Positions 1 through 8,653 of a stretch of DNA of 64,000 bases are shown in pieces. Source of the stretch: Deltaproteobacteria bacterium (GTDB taxonomy: Bacteria > Myxococcota_A > UBA9160 > UBA6930). The first letter of the stretch is position 1; every line of letters starts with the position of its first letter. Below the pieces are notes generated by a model, which ran no database searches, was not told the DNA's origin, and was given only the letters and a program-made list of their open reading frames with translations. The position numbers and the translations under genes are program-made. The stretch is taken from assembly GCA_016875395.1 (NCBI GenBank), contig VGRF01000001.1:1-64000 (forward strand), read 5' to 3'.

Positions 1-56
1 TCCGCCTCGCGCAGAATCTTCACCATCTGCTCTTCCGTAAACCGACTCTTCTTCAT
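1..56 (-). CDS. IS3-family transposase OrfA, N-terminal fragment
   Basis: Only the first 18 codons are in the window; they read MKKSRFTEEQMVKILREA, which is the well-known N-terminus of IS3-family OrfA proteins (helix-turn-helix subunit made before the frameshifted OrfAB transposase). The ATG at 56-54 is preceded by a good purine-rich ribosome binding site. The rest of the gene lies left of the window. Family assignment rests on this short but distinctive start. Confidence 0.72.
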   Translation of the reverse strand, partial: MKKSRFTEEQMVKILREA

Positions 57-118
57 GGGGGCTTCCTTTCCGTCGGAAGCCATTCTCTCTCAAGAATCAG
101 TCGGTCCGAGAATCGGCC
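1..118 (-). mobile_element. End of an IS3-family insertion sequence (partial)
   Basis: The minus strand carries the start of an IS3-type orfA with a Shine-Dalgarno-like GGAAAGGAAG just before it, so the element runs out of the window to the left and this is its upstream end. A terminal repeat starting TGG near position 118 is plausible but I cannot pair it with the other end, so the boundary (about 90-125) is approximate. The neighbouring plus-strand frame stays open right through this end, which fits insertion into a pre-existing gene. Confidence 0.6.
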
Positions 119-152
119 AGCAGGTCACAATCGAGTTGGCAGAGCTTCGTTC

Positions 153-1964
153 ATGGTGCTTACAGCGCTTCCGGAGCATCGGCTTACGCCCGCCTCACTG
201 GCGCGGAAGTCGGAGCTGACAAGGAAGTTCGGCTCGCCGAGAACGTGCGTCATCAGCGGAAACGGGGACTCCGGGGGATGGGTACCGCCCCGGTTCCCAC
301 GATCCGCGCTGCCGAAGATGTCGGACAAGGCGTGGCTTCGCCTAATCACACGCGACGCGAATCGTTCGATTGGGAACCGCCGCGGGAGCGGAAGTGCCTT
401 CGATGAGCCCGTGCGATTCCACGACATCGCGATCGCATTGGACGAGGCCGCAAAGCGAGAGCCCGCACGATTCGGCCGGCTGATGCTCCAGCTTCCGCCC
501 GGAACACCCTCGAGAATTCTGGGCTCCATTCTTGCGGGCTTTGAACAAGAATCTCGACCTGAGGGCACCGACGCACCGACCAACTGGGAACCGGCGCCAG
601 CCGATCTTGTCGAAGAGGTTCTGGGTCGATTCGAAGTGATCGATGACGCCGAGGCGGCCCGTCGGTTCTGCTGGCTGATCGCGAAGTTCCCTGAGAACAG
701 ATGGTCAGACTCGGCTCTGAGCAAGCTGAGCCGATGTGCTCGCGAACATTCGGATCCAGATCCTCGAATCCTCCCGATTCACGAATCTGGCGAGACGATT
801 GACAACCCTTCGGCGCGCACGCTTGAGAATGGCGCGATCAATTGCGTGCGCGGTGTCGCCGCGCGGGCGATTGAGTCTGTCCTCTTCCAAGACCCCAGAC
901 GCTTCCCCGAGTTGGAGTCAGCGCTTCGGTCTCTGGTGGACGACCCATCCCCAGTCGTTCGATGTGCCGCGATTGGTGCATGCCGGGCCGTGCTGAACAT
1001 TGATCGTGCGCTCGCGATGGATCTGTTCCGAAGGGCGGTTTCGAACACAGTGCCATCAGTGCTTTGTGTTCGCGCGGCGGAGCTCTTCATGCGCTTCGCC
1101 GTCTTCAACCGGCTCCCACACGCGGCTTCATTGGCGCGACGAATGGTGCAATCCGAAGTCTCTGGCTTGTGCCGAGCAGGAACGAGGAGAGCTGTGGCGG
1201 AGGTACTCCTCCATCCGAGAAGCCCCAACGCGTTTTCTCGCCCTGGCCCAACAGACTGGTTCACGTCGGGCTCGCTCCGAGGAGTGGTGGCTCGAGCGCA
1301 GGCGTGGTTCGCCTCGTGCGTGGTGTCCTTCGGCGATAGGCGTCAGACGATCGCGACCGCACGGGAGTGGAAACACCCCGGCCGAGTCTTTGCCGCTGTG
1401 GACCTCTTGGCGCTGTACCACTCGGGAGTTTCCTCACCCTGGTCCTCCGAAGAGCGTCGAAACGGGGCTGCGGAGGTCGCATCGGGTTCTGCCAACGATC
1501 CCAAGTACTTCGACGAGTGCCTTGAGATCCTCCGAGTCGCATTGAACGACGGCTCAAAGGAAGTTCGTCGGACGGCACTCGGGGTGTTTCGCCTTGAGGG
1601 ACTACTCGAGATGCGGGAAGCGGCGGTCGCCTTCAACGCTGGCGTGCACTCTCGTGCCTTCCGAGATGACCCGTCGCCACTGCTTTGGGCACTCAGGGAG
1701 CACAAGGGCCCTCTGGCCCCGTTTGCGGACTCGGTGCTCGCTGTGTGCGACGTGTTCACCCAGGATCTCGCCGCCGAGTCGAGGGATCTGAGAACGTCCA
1801 TCTCCGGCGACGCGCACTTCGTCCCAGACCTTCTTCTGAGGCTTTATGCGGAAGCGGATGGAAGGCCCGAACTGCGGCGCGCATGTCTAGATCGGTGCGA
1901 TGCGATGCTTCGATCCCGAATGGGCAGACTGGGGGATGCCCTTGAGAAGGTCGACCAGCGTTGA
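153..1964 (+). CDS. C-terminal remnant of a large NACHT/STAND-type protein, truncated by an IS
   Basis: Product of 603 residues from the first ATG, but the frame is open leftwards to the window edge, through the IS end, so 153 is probably not the natural start. Residues 1-100 match what I recall of large STAND/NACHT NTPase proteins: a stretch ending in RKFG, then GGWVPP, then KMSDKAWLRLI and a block with ARFGRLMLQLPP. The remainder is helical and repeat-like (for example DDPSPVVRCAAIGACRAV around 270), as in HEAT/TPR sensor regions. No Walker motifs are present, so the ATPase part is missing. Base composition is clearly less GC-rich than the flanking chromosome, and an IS sits at its 5' side, so I infer a decayed, horizontally acquired (possibly anti-phage) gene. 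Family recognition is from memory and not confirmed by search. Confidence 0.6.
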   Translation: MVLTALPEHRLTPASLARKSELTRKFGSPRTCVISGNGDSGGWVPPRFPRSALPKMSDKAWLRLITRDANRSIGNRRGSGSAFDEPVRFHDIAIALDEAAKREPARFGRLMLQLPPGTPSRILGSILAGFEQESRPEGTDAPTNWEPAPADLVEEVLGRFEVIDDAEAARRFCWLIAKFPENRWSDSALSKLSRCAREHSDPDPRILPIHESGETIDNPSARTLENGAINCVRGVAARAIESVLFQDPRRFPELESALRSLVDDPSPVVRCAAIGACRAVLNIDRALAMDLFRRAVSNTVPSVLCVRAAELFMRFAVFNRLPHAASLARRMVQSEVSGLCRAGTRRAVAEVLLHPRSPNAFSRPGPTDWFTSGSLRGVVARAQAWFASCVVSFGDRRQTIATAREWKHPGRVFAAVDLLALYHSGVSSPWSSEERRNGAAEVASGSANDPKYFDECLEILRVALNDGSKEVRRTALGVFRLEGLLEMREAAVAFNAGVHSRAFRDDPSPLLWALREHKGPLAPFADSVLAVCDVFTQDLAAESRDLRTSISGDAHFVPDLLLRLYAEADGRPELRRACLDRCDAMLRSRMGRLGDALEKVDQR

Positions 1965-2046
1965 CGTGCGCGGTCCTGCTTCCCCGCCGCTTCCCCGCTC
2001 CCAGAACGCTGTCTCCGCGACGCGGCTAAGTGCCTGAAATCGCCGG

Positions 2047-2119
2047 AGCCGATGGCCGGATTCGAACCGGCGACCTGCTGATTACGAATCAGCTGCTCTA
2101 CCAGCTGAGCTACATCGGC
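2047..2119 (-). tRNA. tRNA-Thr (anticodon CGT)
   Basis: The minus strand folds as a complete cloverleaf: acceptor arms GCCGATG (2119-2113) and CATCGGC (2054-2048) pair perfectly, the D-arm carries AGCTCAGCTGGTAGAGC, the anticodon stem CTGAT/ATCAG encloses a loop with CGT, and the T-arm contains GGTTCGAATCC. Anticodon CGT reads ACG (threonine). CCA is not fully encoded. Its 3' end points to the low-GC patch at 1-1964, the usual side for tRNA-targeted integration. Confidence 0.95.
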
Positions 2120-2460
2120 TTGAGGTCGCGGAGACCGCGAAGGCCGCGCACCGTAGCCGCTGGGTTCCGCGGCAGCGAGGGCGCGTGGCCCGTTTCGGCG
2201 GGCAAGCGGCGAACCTGAGCGGATCGCCGCGGCGCCGCGGGAGTGAGCGGGGTCGCTGCGCGTCCCAACGCGCAGCCGGTACCCGCGAGATGCAGGGTCG
2301 GCCCCCGCCTCCCCGCCCCGACCCGGAACGCAGGTCTGCAAGTCCGCGCCTCGGCGGGGTCGCGCCGCCTGCCGAGGGACTCGGACCGCGGATCAACGCG
2401 CAAGCAGGCTCTCGGTGCCGCCCCGAACTGCTCCCGCGCTCGCCGCTACGTTGCGCCGCC
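2120..2460. other. 341-bp region without a supported gene
   Basis: Very GC-rich stretch between the tRNA and the aminotransferase. Open frames here are short arginine/proline-rich shadows with no recognisable family. I see no clear terminator, riboswitch or repeat. It presumably contains promoters for the leftward tRNA and the rightward aminotransferase, but I cannot place them. Confidence 0.5.
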
Positions 2461-3417
2461 ATGTCCTCCATCGCGGCGTCTTCTCCTGCGCGCACGATCT
2501 GGCTCGACGGCGCGCTCGTGCCTTGGGAGGCGGCGCGCGTGCACGTGCTCGCGCAGTCGCTCGCGCGCGGCTCGCTGATCTTCGACTACATGAGCGTGCA
2601 CGAGACGCCGCGCGGCGCGGCGATCTTCCGGCTCACGGACCACGTCGAGCGCTTCGTGACGAGCGCTCGGCTCGTGGGCTTGCCGCTCGCGCTAGGCGCG
2701 GCGGAGCTGCGCGAGGCGTGCAAGGCGGCGGTGCGCGCGAACCCCGGTGCGAAGGTGGTGAAGCTGAACGGGTATCTCGCCTCGGAAGAGGTGGACGTGG
2801 TGCCCGCGGACGAGCGGGTGAGCGTGGCGGCGCTCGCCTACGACCCATGGGCCGACGTGTTGTTACGGAAAGCGAATCCGCCCGCGCGCCCGCCGAAGGC
2901 GGTGCGGCTGTGGGTGGAGAAGGAGATTCGCCAGCGCCGTGCGGACATGCTGCATCCCCACGCGAAGGTCGCGGGCAACTACACCGCGGCGATGATCGCG
3001 AAGTGGCGCGCGCGCAAGGCTGGCTACGACGAGATCGTGCTGCTGAACGAGCGCGGCGAGCTCACGGAGACGCCCACCGCGAACTTCTTCCTGGTCGACG
3101 CCGCGGGCGTGCTGCGCACGGCGCCCGACACCGACGTGTTGTTGGGCGTGACGCGCCGCTCGGTCCTCGAGCTCGCGCGCGCCGAGGGCGTGAAGACGAG
3201 TCTCGAGCCGATCCCGGCCGCGGCGCTCGCGACGGCCTCCGAGGCGTTTCTCACCGGCACGAGCGCGGGCGTGTGGCCGGTGGAGAGCGCCGATGGGCGC
3301 GCGGTCGGGCGCGAGTGCCCCGGCCCCGTGACGCGCGCACTCCGCGAGCGCTTCGCGCGCGCCGCATCGGGCACGGATCCCGCCTTCGCGCACTGGCTCG
3401 AGCTCGTCGCGGAGTGA
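2461..3417 (+). CDS. Class IV PLP aminotransferase (branched-chain aminotransferase-like)
   Basis: 318 residues from ATG 2461. Fold-type IV PLP aminotransferase: the likely Schiff-base lysine is K169 in PHAKVAGNY, and the substrate-loop hallmark ELTETPTANFFLV and the cofactor segment GVTRRSVLELA follow. The family transfers amino groups between 2-oxoglutarate and branched-chain keto acids (IlvE) or acts on D-amino acids or aminodeoxychorismate (Dat, PabC); the sequence alone does not settle the substrate, although length and motifs are closest to IlvE-like enzymes. The stop overlaps the GTG of the next gene by 4 bp (GTGA), so the two are translationally coupled. An in-frame upstream extension to 2185 is low-complexity and was rejected. 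Confidence 0.85.
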   Translation: MSSIAASSPARTIWLDGALVPWEAARVHVLAQSLARGSLIFDYMSVHETPRGAAIFRLTDHVERFVTSARLVGLPLALGAAELREACKAAVRANPGAKVVKLNGYLASEEVDVVPADERVSVAALAYDPWADVLLRKANPPARPPKAVRLWVEKEIRQRRADMLHPHAKVAGNYTAAMIAKWRARKAGYDEIVLLNERGELTETPTANFFLVDAAGVLRTAPDTDVLLGVTRRSVLELARAEGVKTSLEPIPAAALATASEAFLTGTSAGVWPVESADGRAVGRECPGPVTRALRERFARAASGTDPAFAHWLELVAE

Positions 3418-3752
3418 GCGCGCGCCTGCGCGTGCTGTTCGTGTGCGGACGCGCTCGCTCCCGCAGCTTCACTGCGGCGCGCATCTTCGCGCGCGATCCG
3501 CGCATGCAGGTGCGTGCGGTCGGCGTGCACGCCAGCGCGGCGCGCGTGGTCTCCGCGAGCGACATCGCGTGTGCGAGCGCGATCTGTGTGATGGAGCGCT
3601 CGCAGCAGCGCGCACTCGAGGGGCGCTTCCGCGACGAGCTGCGCGGCAAGCGCGTCCACGTGCTCGAGATCGCCGACGACTACGCGCCGATGGAGCCCGA
3701 GCTCGTGGAGTTGTTACGGGAGAGTGTGCCGCCGCTGCTCGGTCTGGCCTGA
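3414..3752 (+). CDS. Small low-molecular-weight phosphotyrosine phosphatase-like protein
   Basis: 112 residues from GTG 3414, overlapping the aminotransferase stop. The N-terminus LRVLFVCGRARSRSFTA is a P-loop-like variant of the LMW-PTPase C-x5-R loop (CGRARSRS), and the tail with VHVLEIADDYAPMEPELVELL matches a short bacterial subfamily with an acidic DDY near the end. Likely a cytoplasmic phosphatase, but its substrate is unknown. TTGTTACGG, one of the copies of a word over-represented in this window, lies in its coding sequence at 3711-3719. Confidence 0.75.
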   Translation: MSARLRVLFVCGRARSRSFTAARIFARDPRMQVRAVGVHASAARVVSASDIACASAICVMERSQQRALEGRFRDELRGKRVHVLEIADDYAPMEPELVELLRESVPPLLGLA

Positions 3753-3763
3753 GCTCGCGCCGC

Positions 3764-4645
3764 TCAGCTCTGGAACGTGTCGCAAGCGTTCGGGTCGCCG
3801 CTCTGGTAGCCGCGCTGGAACCACTCCATGCGCTGCTCCGCAGAGCCGTGCGTGAACGCCTCGGGCCGCACTGCGCTGCCGGACATCTCCTGGATGCGGT
3901 CGTCGCCGACCGCCGCCGCAGCGCCGAGCCCTTCTTGCAGGTCGCCGCGCTCGAGGATGTCGCGCCGCGCGGTCGAGTGCGCCCACACGCCGGCGTAACA
4001 GTCGGCCTGTAGCTCGAGGCGCACGCTGAGCGCGTTCTCGTGCTCGGGGTTCGCGCGCTGGAGCTGGCGCACCTTGCGCTCGGTGCCCGTCACGTTCTGC
4101 ACGTGGTGCCCGATCTCGTGCGCGAGCACGTAAGCCTGCGCGAAGTCACCGGGCGCCCCGAAGCGGCGCGAGAGCTCGTCGAAGAAGCCGAGGTCGATGT
4201 AGACGCGCTCGTCGGCGGGGCAATAGAACGGACCCATCGCGGCCTGTGCGCCGCCGCAGCCAGAGTGCACGGCATCGCGGAACAGCACGAGTCTCGCGTC
4301 GCGGTAGTTAGGGAGCAGCCGCTGCCAGGCGGCCTGCGAGTCGTCGAGCACGAACGACATGAAGTCGGCGCGCTCGGCCTCTGCCGCGCTCTCCTGCACG
4401 GGAGCCATCGCGACCTCGGCGCTCGGATCCAGCGGCAGCTGCCCGCCGCCCGAGTCCATCGCGCCGAGCAGCGTGAGCGGGTTCTGGCCGGTGAAGTACG
4501 CGATCGCGAGCAGCAGCACGATGCCGCCGAGGCCCATGCGTCCGCCGCGTCCGCCCGGCAGCGGCAGCCTTCCGCCCCCGAGTCCTGCCCTTTGCCCGCG
4601 CCGGTCTTCGAGGTTCTCGCTGCGCTGGCCTCGGGTCCACTTCAT
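3764..4645 (-). CDS. Neutral zinc metallopeptidase, YpfJ-like
   Basis: 293 residues. MKWTRGQRSENLEDRRG start, one transmembrane helix (about residues 37-56), then a zinc-peptidase domain with HEIGHH at 176-181, the conserved LELQADCYAGVWAH, and the C-terminal HGSAEQRMEWFQRGY typical of the YpfJ/putative neutral zinc metallopeptidase family. The membrane helix suggests anchoring with the catalytic domain outside the cytoplasm. GGGAGG lies about 9 bases before the ATG at 4645, supporting this start over a longer open frame to 5578 that shadows trpS. It converges with the phosphatase gene (11-bp gap). The physiological substrate of the family is not well defined. Confidence 0.9.
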   Translation of the reverse strand: MKWTRGQRSENLEDRRGQRAGLGGGRLPLPGGRGGRMGLGGIVLLLAIAYFTGQNPLTLLGAMDSGGGQLPLDPSAEVAMAPVQESAAEAERADFMSFVLDDSQAAWQRLLPNYRDARLVLFRDAVHSGCGGAQAAMGPFYCPADERVYIDLGFFDELSRRFGAPGDFAQAYVLAHEIGHHVQNVTGTERKVRQLQRANPEHENALSVRLELQADCYAGVWAHSTARRDILERGDLQEGLGAAAAVGDDRIQEMSGSAVRPEAFTHGSAEQRMEWFQRGYQSGDPNACDTFQS

Positions 4646-4738
4646 GTCCGTGCCCTCCCACCGAACACCGTATTTCATCGCGGCGCGCACGCGTGCTCGC
4701 ATTGCGACGCTCGGACGCTGCGGCGATGCTGCCGCGCC

Positions 4739-5710
4739 ATGCGAGTTCTCAGCGGGATCCAGCCCTCCGGCACGCCGCACTTCGGCAACTACTTCGGCGC
4801 GATTCGCCAGCACGTCGCGCTGCAAGATCGCGGCGAGAGCATCTACTTCGTCGCGGACTACCACTCGATGACGTCGCTGCGCGACGCCGCGGCGCGCCGC
4901 AGCAACGTGAACGACTTGGTGCTCGATTACCTCGCGTGCGGCCTCGATCCGAAGCGCGCCGTCTTCTACCGGCAGTCGGACATGCCCGAGACGTGCGAGC
5001 TCACCTGGCTGCTCACGACCGTCACGCCGATGGGCCTGCTCGAGCGCGCCACGTCCTACAAGGACAAGACCGCGCAGGGCCTCGCGTCGGATCACGGGCT
5101 CTTCGCCTACCCGGTGCTGCAAGCGGCCGACATCCTGCAGTTCAACTCCGATCTCGTGCCGGTCGGCCAGGACCAGAAACAGCACATCGAGATGGCGCGC
5201 GACATCGCGACGAAGTTCAACAACAGCTACGGGCGCGAGGTGTTCAAGCTGCCGGACCCGATGATCGTCGAGGAAGTCGCGGTCGTGCCGGGCGTCGACG
5301 GGCGCAAGATGTCGAAGTCGTACGACAACGCGCTCTGCATGTTCTGGCCGGAGAAGCAGCTGCGGAAGGCGATCATGGGAATCGTTACGGACTCGTCGCC
5401 CGTGGAGGCGCCGAAGAACACCGCGCAGACGCTGTTCCAGCTGTGGTCGCTGTTCGCGACGAAGGAGGAGCGCGCGGCGCTGTTCGCGCGCGCGGCGGCG
5501 GGCGGCATGGGCTACGGCGAGGTGAAGAAGGATCTCGCCGACCGCGCGCTCGCGTACTTCGCGCCGATGCGCGAGCACCGCCTCGAGCTGGCGCAGCAGA
5601 AGGGCCTCGTCGAGGACGTGCTGGCCGACGGCGTGAAGCGCGCGCGCGTGCTTGCGGCGCCGGTGTTCGAAGCGGCGCGCGAAGCCGCGGGCGTGGGGCG
5701 CCCGAAGTAG
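4739..5710 (+). CDS. trpS: Tryptophanyl-tRNA synthetase
   Basis: 323 residues from ATG 4739. Class I aminoacyl-tRNA synthetase that charges tRNA-Trp. The HIGH-equivalent appears as GIQPSGTPHFGNYFG at 6-20, the tryptophan site region includes ATSYKDKTAQ, GQDQKQHIEMARDIA follows, and KMSKS is intact at 190-194. Length matches bacterial TrpS. The frame is open upstream to 4040, but that region is antisense to the zinc protease and has no family similarity. The stop lies 3 bases from the stop of the convergent kinase gene, leaving no room for a dedicated terminator. Confidence 0.97.
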   Translation: MRVLSGIQPSGTPHFGNYFGAIRQHVALQDRGESIYFVADYHSMTSLRDAAARRSNVNDLVLDYLACGLDPKRAVFYRQSDMPETCELTWLLTTVTPMGLLERATSYKDKTAQGLASDHGLFAYPVLQAADILQFNSDLVPVGQDQKQHIEMARDIATKFNNSYGREVFKLPDPMIVEEVAVVPGVDGRKMSKSYDNALCMFWPEKQLRKAIMGIVTDSSPVEAPKNTAQTLFQLWSLFATKEERAALFARAAAGGMGYGEVKKDLADRALAYFAPMREHRLELAQQKGLVEDVLADGVKRARVLAAPVFEAAREAAGVGRPK

Positions 5711-5713
5711 CCG

Positions 5714-8569
5714 CTACTTCTTCGCCGCGCCCGCGATCGCGCGCAGGCGCTGCGCGACTTGCTCCGCCGTTCCGGGCCGGTCGCTCGGCGACTTGGCCAT
5801 CATCTGCAGGATCAAGTTCGCCATCGCCTCGGGCACCTCGACGCCGAGGCTGCGCGGATCGGGCGCGGGTGTGTGCCTGTGGTGATAGGTGACGTCGCCG
5901 GTCTCGAACGGGCGGCGGCCCGTCACGAGCTCGAAGAGCGTGACGCCGAACGCGTAGATGTCGGCGCGGCCGTCGACTTGGTCGCCCGCGGCTTGCTCGG
6001 GCGCCATGTAGTAAGGCGTGCCGCCGATCACCGTCGTCGAGCGGCGCACTTCTTCGAGCATCTTCGCGAGGCCGAAGTCCATGATCTTCACGATGCGGTC
6101 TTCGGTGAGGAAGAGGTTCGAGGTCTTGATGTCGCGGTGCACGATGCGCTGGTTGTGCGCGTAGCCGAGGCCCGCCGCGACCTGCATGGCGATGCGCGCC
6201 GCGTCGCGCGCGGCGAGTCGGCCGTGCTGCTTCACCACCTGCGCGAGCGTGCGGCCGACCATCAGCTCCATCGTGATGAAGTAGATGCCCGCTTCTTCGT
6301 CGACATCGTGCAGCGTGACGATGTTCGGATGATTGAGCGCCGCCGCAGCCCGCGCCTCGCGCAAGAACAGGTCCACCGCCTTGGGGTGATCCTTCAAGTT
6401 GTCGGGGAGACGTTTCAGCGCGACGTCGCGGCCGAGGCGGCGGTCGTGCGCGCGCAGCACGATGCCCATGCCGCCTGCGCCGATCTCTTCGCGCAGCTCG
6501 TAGCGCGAGGTCTCGCCGAACGCGCTGCGGTAGGTCTGCGTCGCCGCCGAGCCTTCGCGCCGCGCGCTCGACAGCTCCTTGCGCAGCTCCTCGATCCGGG
6601 TCGTCAGGCCCGGATGCTCCGGCGCGCGCTGCTGGAGCTCCATCAGCACTTCGATCGCGCGCTCGATGCGGCCCGCCCGGGCGAGCAGGTTGCCGTACCA
6701 CACGTACGTCTCGGCGTCGGCCTCTTCGGGGCGCGAGAACGTCACGGCCTCCTCGGCCTTTTGCATCGCGAGCTCGTGCTTGCCCTGCTCGCTGTAGATG
6801 GCGGCGAGCTTGCGGCATGCCGTCAGATAGTTCGCGTTGCGGCTGTCGATCTGCTGGAGGTTGCGAATCGCACGGGTCGCCTCGCCGCGCTTCTGCGCGA
6901 TCTCGCCGGCCTCGAAGAAGTCGCCTTTCTTCTCGAGCGCGTCGAGCAGCTTCGCCTCGTCGCCCGCCTCGCGATAACAAACGCTCGCCGCCTCGTAGTC
7001 GCCCGCCTGCTCGTAGGCCCCGCCTGCGCGCGCGAGGTCGCCGCTGGCGTTGTACATCTCGGCGGCGCGCGCGAGATCGCCCGCGCGCTCGAACAGCGCG
7101 GCGGCCTTCGTGAGCTCGCCCGCTTCGGCGCGCAGCTCCGCCGCTTCGAGCCAGCGCCCCGCAGCTTCGAAGCGCTCGGCGGATTTCCCGACCGAGCGGC
7201 GGCTCTGGTAGAAGCGGCCCGCAAGCACGGCCGCGCGCTCGCGCTGTCCGACCTTTTCGAGCGCCGCAGCCGCGACCGAGAGGTCGCCGCGCAGGAACGG
7301 CTCGACCGCGGCTTCGCAGCCGTGGAAGGTGAGACCCGCGGCGTCGTCGAGGTCGACCTCGATCGCGAGCGGCGCGATGCGCTCGATCTTCAGGTTGCGC
7401 TCGGCGGCGCGGTCCTCGGCGCCGATCAGGATCGTGTGGGCGCCGATCGGCAATGAGAGGCGCAGTGCGCCCTCGCGCGCGCGCTTCAGCGAAGTCGGGT
7501 CGCCGCTAAGCGCGATGCGCGCGTTCGCAACGAGCGTGCCGCCGCGTACGACGCGCACGTCGACGGGGCTCGCCTCGGGGCGCAGGTCGAACTCCGCACG
7601 CGCTGCGCGGCCCTTCTCGACCACGACCTCGAGGTCGTCGCGCACGCCTTCTTTGGAGGCGCCGCTCTCGACCACGCCTTCGACCGTCACCCAATAACTG
7701 CCGGCCGGGATGCCGCGGAAGTGCGTCTCGCGCGCGACCATGTTGTGCTCGAAGCGGCTCGAGGCGCGCGCTGCGAGCTGCGCGTCCGCGCGCGGCGGCG
7801 GGCGCTGCCGCTCGCGCTCGCGCGCGAGGCGCACCGAGAGCGTGGCGCGCGCGCCTTCGGGCAGCTCGATCGCGACGGCAAGATCGCCATTGCCGCGCAG
7901 CACGCGCCGTAACAAGAGCGCGCCCGCAGCGAGAACGATCAGCGCGGCGCCAGCGAGCGCGTGGTTCAGCGTGAGAGCGGGCGGCTGCGGCGCGGCCTTC
8001 GGCGCAGGCGGCGCCGCTGCGCGCGCAGCGCGCGTGCGTTCGGCTTCGCGCGTCTCGTCGGTCGGAGAGAGCGGGGCGGGCAGCGCTTCGCTCGCGCTCG
8101 CCGCGCTCTCACTCGCAGCCTGGGCCGGCTCTGGCGTGGGACTCGGAGGCGTGGGCTTCCCGGTGGCGCGCTCCGCCGCGATCGCCTCCGAGAGCTCTGC
8201 GTAGAGCGCGCGGTCGTTCGGCATCAGGTCGACCGCGTCGCGCAGCGCTTTGCGCGCTGCGAAGAGCTGGCCCCGCTTGCGATACAAGCGCGCGGATGCG
8301 CGCAGCTCGCGCACCCAGTCGGGCCCCGGTACACGATCGGGATTCAGCACGCGCAGCGAGCCGAGCGCATCGCCCGCCGCGAGCAGCGCCTCGCCGTACG
8401 CGACGCGCGCCGCGTCGTCCTGCGGATTCGCCGCGAGCGCAGCTTCGAGGCGCGCGAGCTCGTCGGGCGTCGGGACTTGTTGTGCGAGCGCCGCACTCGC
8501 TGCGCACAGCAGCGCGCACGCGATCAGCAATCGCGCGGCGAAACGACGGAGCTCGCAGGCCGTCAGCAT
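5714..8569 (-). CDS. Ser/Thr protein kinase with TPR and PEGA-like extracytoplasmic region
   Basis: 951 residues from ATG 8569, chosen because it begins a clean signal sequence ending ALAQQ; a GTG at 8611 is an alternative. Order: signal peptide, short TPR segment, Pro/Ala/Glu-rich linker, one transmembrane helix (about 199-223), a beta-rich PEGA-like region, a long array of TPR-like helices (about 430-660), and a C-terminal Hanks-type kinase (about 676-945). The kinase has the glycine loop GAGGMG, VALKRLP lysine, HRDIKTSNLFL catalytic loop and DFGLAK, so it should be active. The kinase lies after the TM and TPRs, unlike common PknB layouts. With a signal peptide and a single TM the kinase part should be cytoplasmic only if the signal is uncleaved or the helix re-enters; topology is unresolved. 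Confidence 0.9.
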   Translation of the reverse strand: MLTACELRRFAARLLIACALLCAASAALAQQVPTPDELARLEAALAANPQDDAARVAYGEALLAAGDALGSLRVLNPDRVPGPDWVRELRASARLYRKRGQLFAARKALRDAVDLMPNDRALYAELSEAIAAERATGKPTPPSPTPEPAQAASESAASASEALPAPLSPTDETREAERTRAARAAAPPAPKAAPQPPALTLNHALAGAALIVLAAGALLLRRVLRGNGDLAVAIELPEGARATLSVRLARERERQRPPPRADAQLAARASSRFEHNMVARETHFRGIPAGSYWVTVEGVVESGASKEGVRDDLEVVVEKGRAARAEFDLRPEASPVDVRVVRGGTLVANARIALSGDPTSLKRAREGALRLSLPIGAHTILIGAEDRAAERNLKIERIAPLAIEVDLDDAAGLTFHGCEAAVEPFLRGDLSVAAAALEKVGQRERAAVLAGRFYQSRRSVGKSAERFEAAGRWLEAAELRAEAGELTKAAALFERAGDLARAAEMYNASGDLARAGGAYEQAGDYEAASVCYREAGDEAKLLDALEKKGDFFEAGEIAQKRGEATRAIRNLQQIDSRNANYLTACRKLAAIYSEQGKHELAMQKAEEAVTFSRPEEADAETYVWYGNLLARAGRIERAIEVLMELQQRAPEHPGLTTRIEELRKELSSARREGSAATQTYRSAFGETSRYELREEIGAGGMGIVLRAHDRRLGRDVALKRLPDNLKDHPKAVDLFLREARAAAALNHPNIVTLHDVDEEAGIYFITMELMVGRTLAQVVKQHGRLAARDAARIAMQVAAGLGYAHNQRIVHRDIKTSNLFLTEDRIVKIMDFGLAKMLEEVRRSTTVIGGTPYYMAPEQAAGDQVDGRADIYAFGVTLFELVTGRRPFETGDVTYHHRHTPAPDPRSLGVEVPEAMANLILQMMAKSPSDRPGTAEQVAQRLRAIAGAAKK

Positions 8570-8653
8570 CCACGCCGCATCGGCCAGGCGCGCGCGGCAA
8601 TTGAGGCGCACTTCGCCGCAGCTCCCGCGCAGCGGATCGGCAGCAGAGCGCTG

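Noticed and set aside
2415-3413. Long Arg/Ala-rich frame in front of the small phosphatase
   Set aside because: It is the shadow of the aminotransferase in another frame; the phosphatase starts at GTG 3414.
4040-4738. N-terminal extension of trpS to 4040
   Set aside because: The extension is antisense to the zinc metalloprotease gene, and the canonical TrpS start is at 4739.
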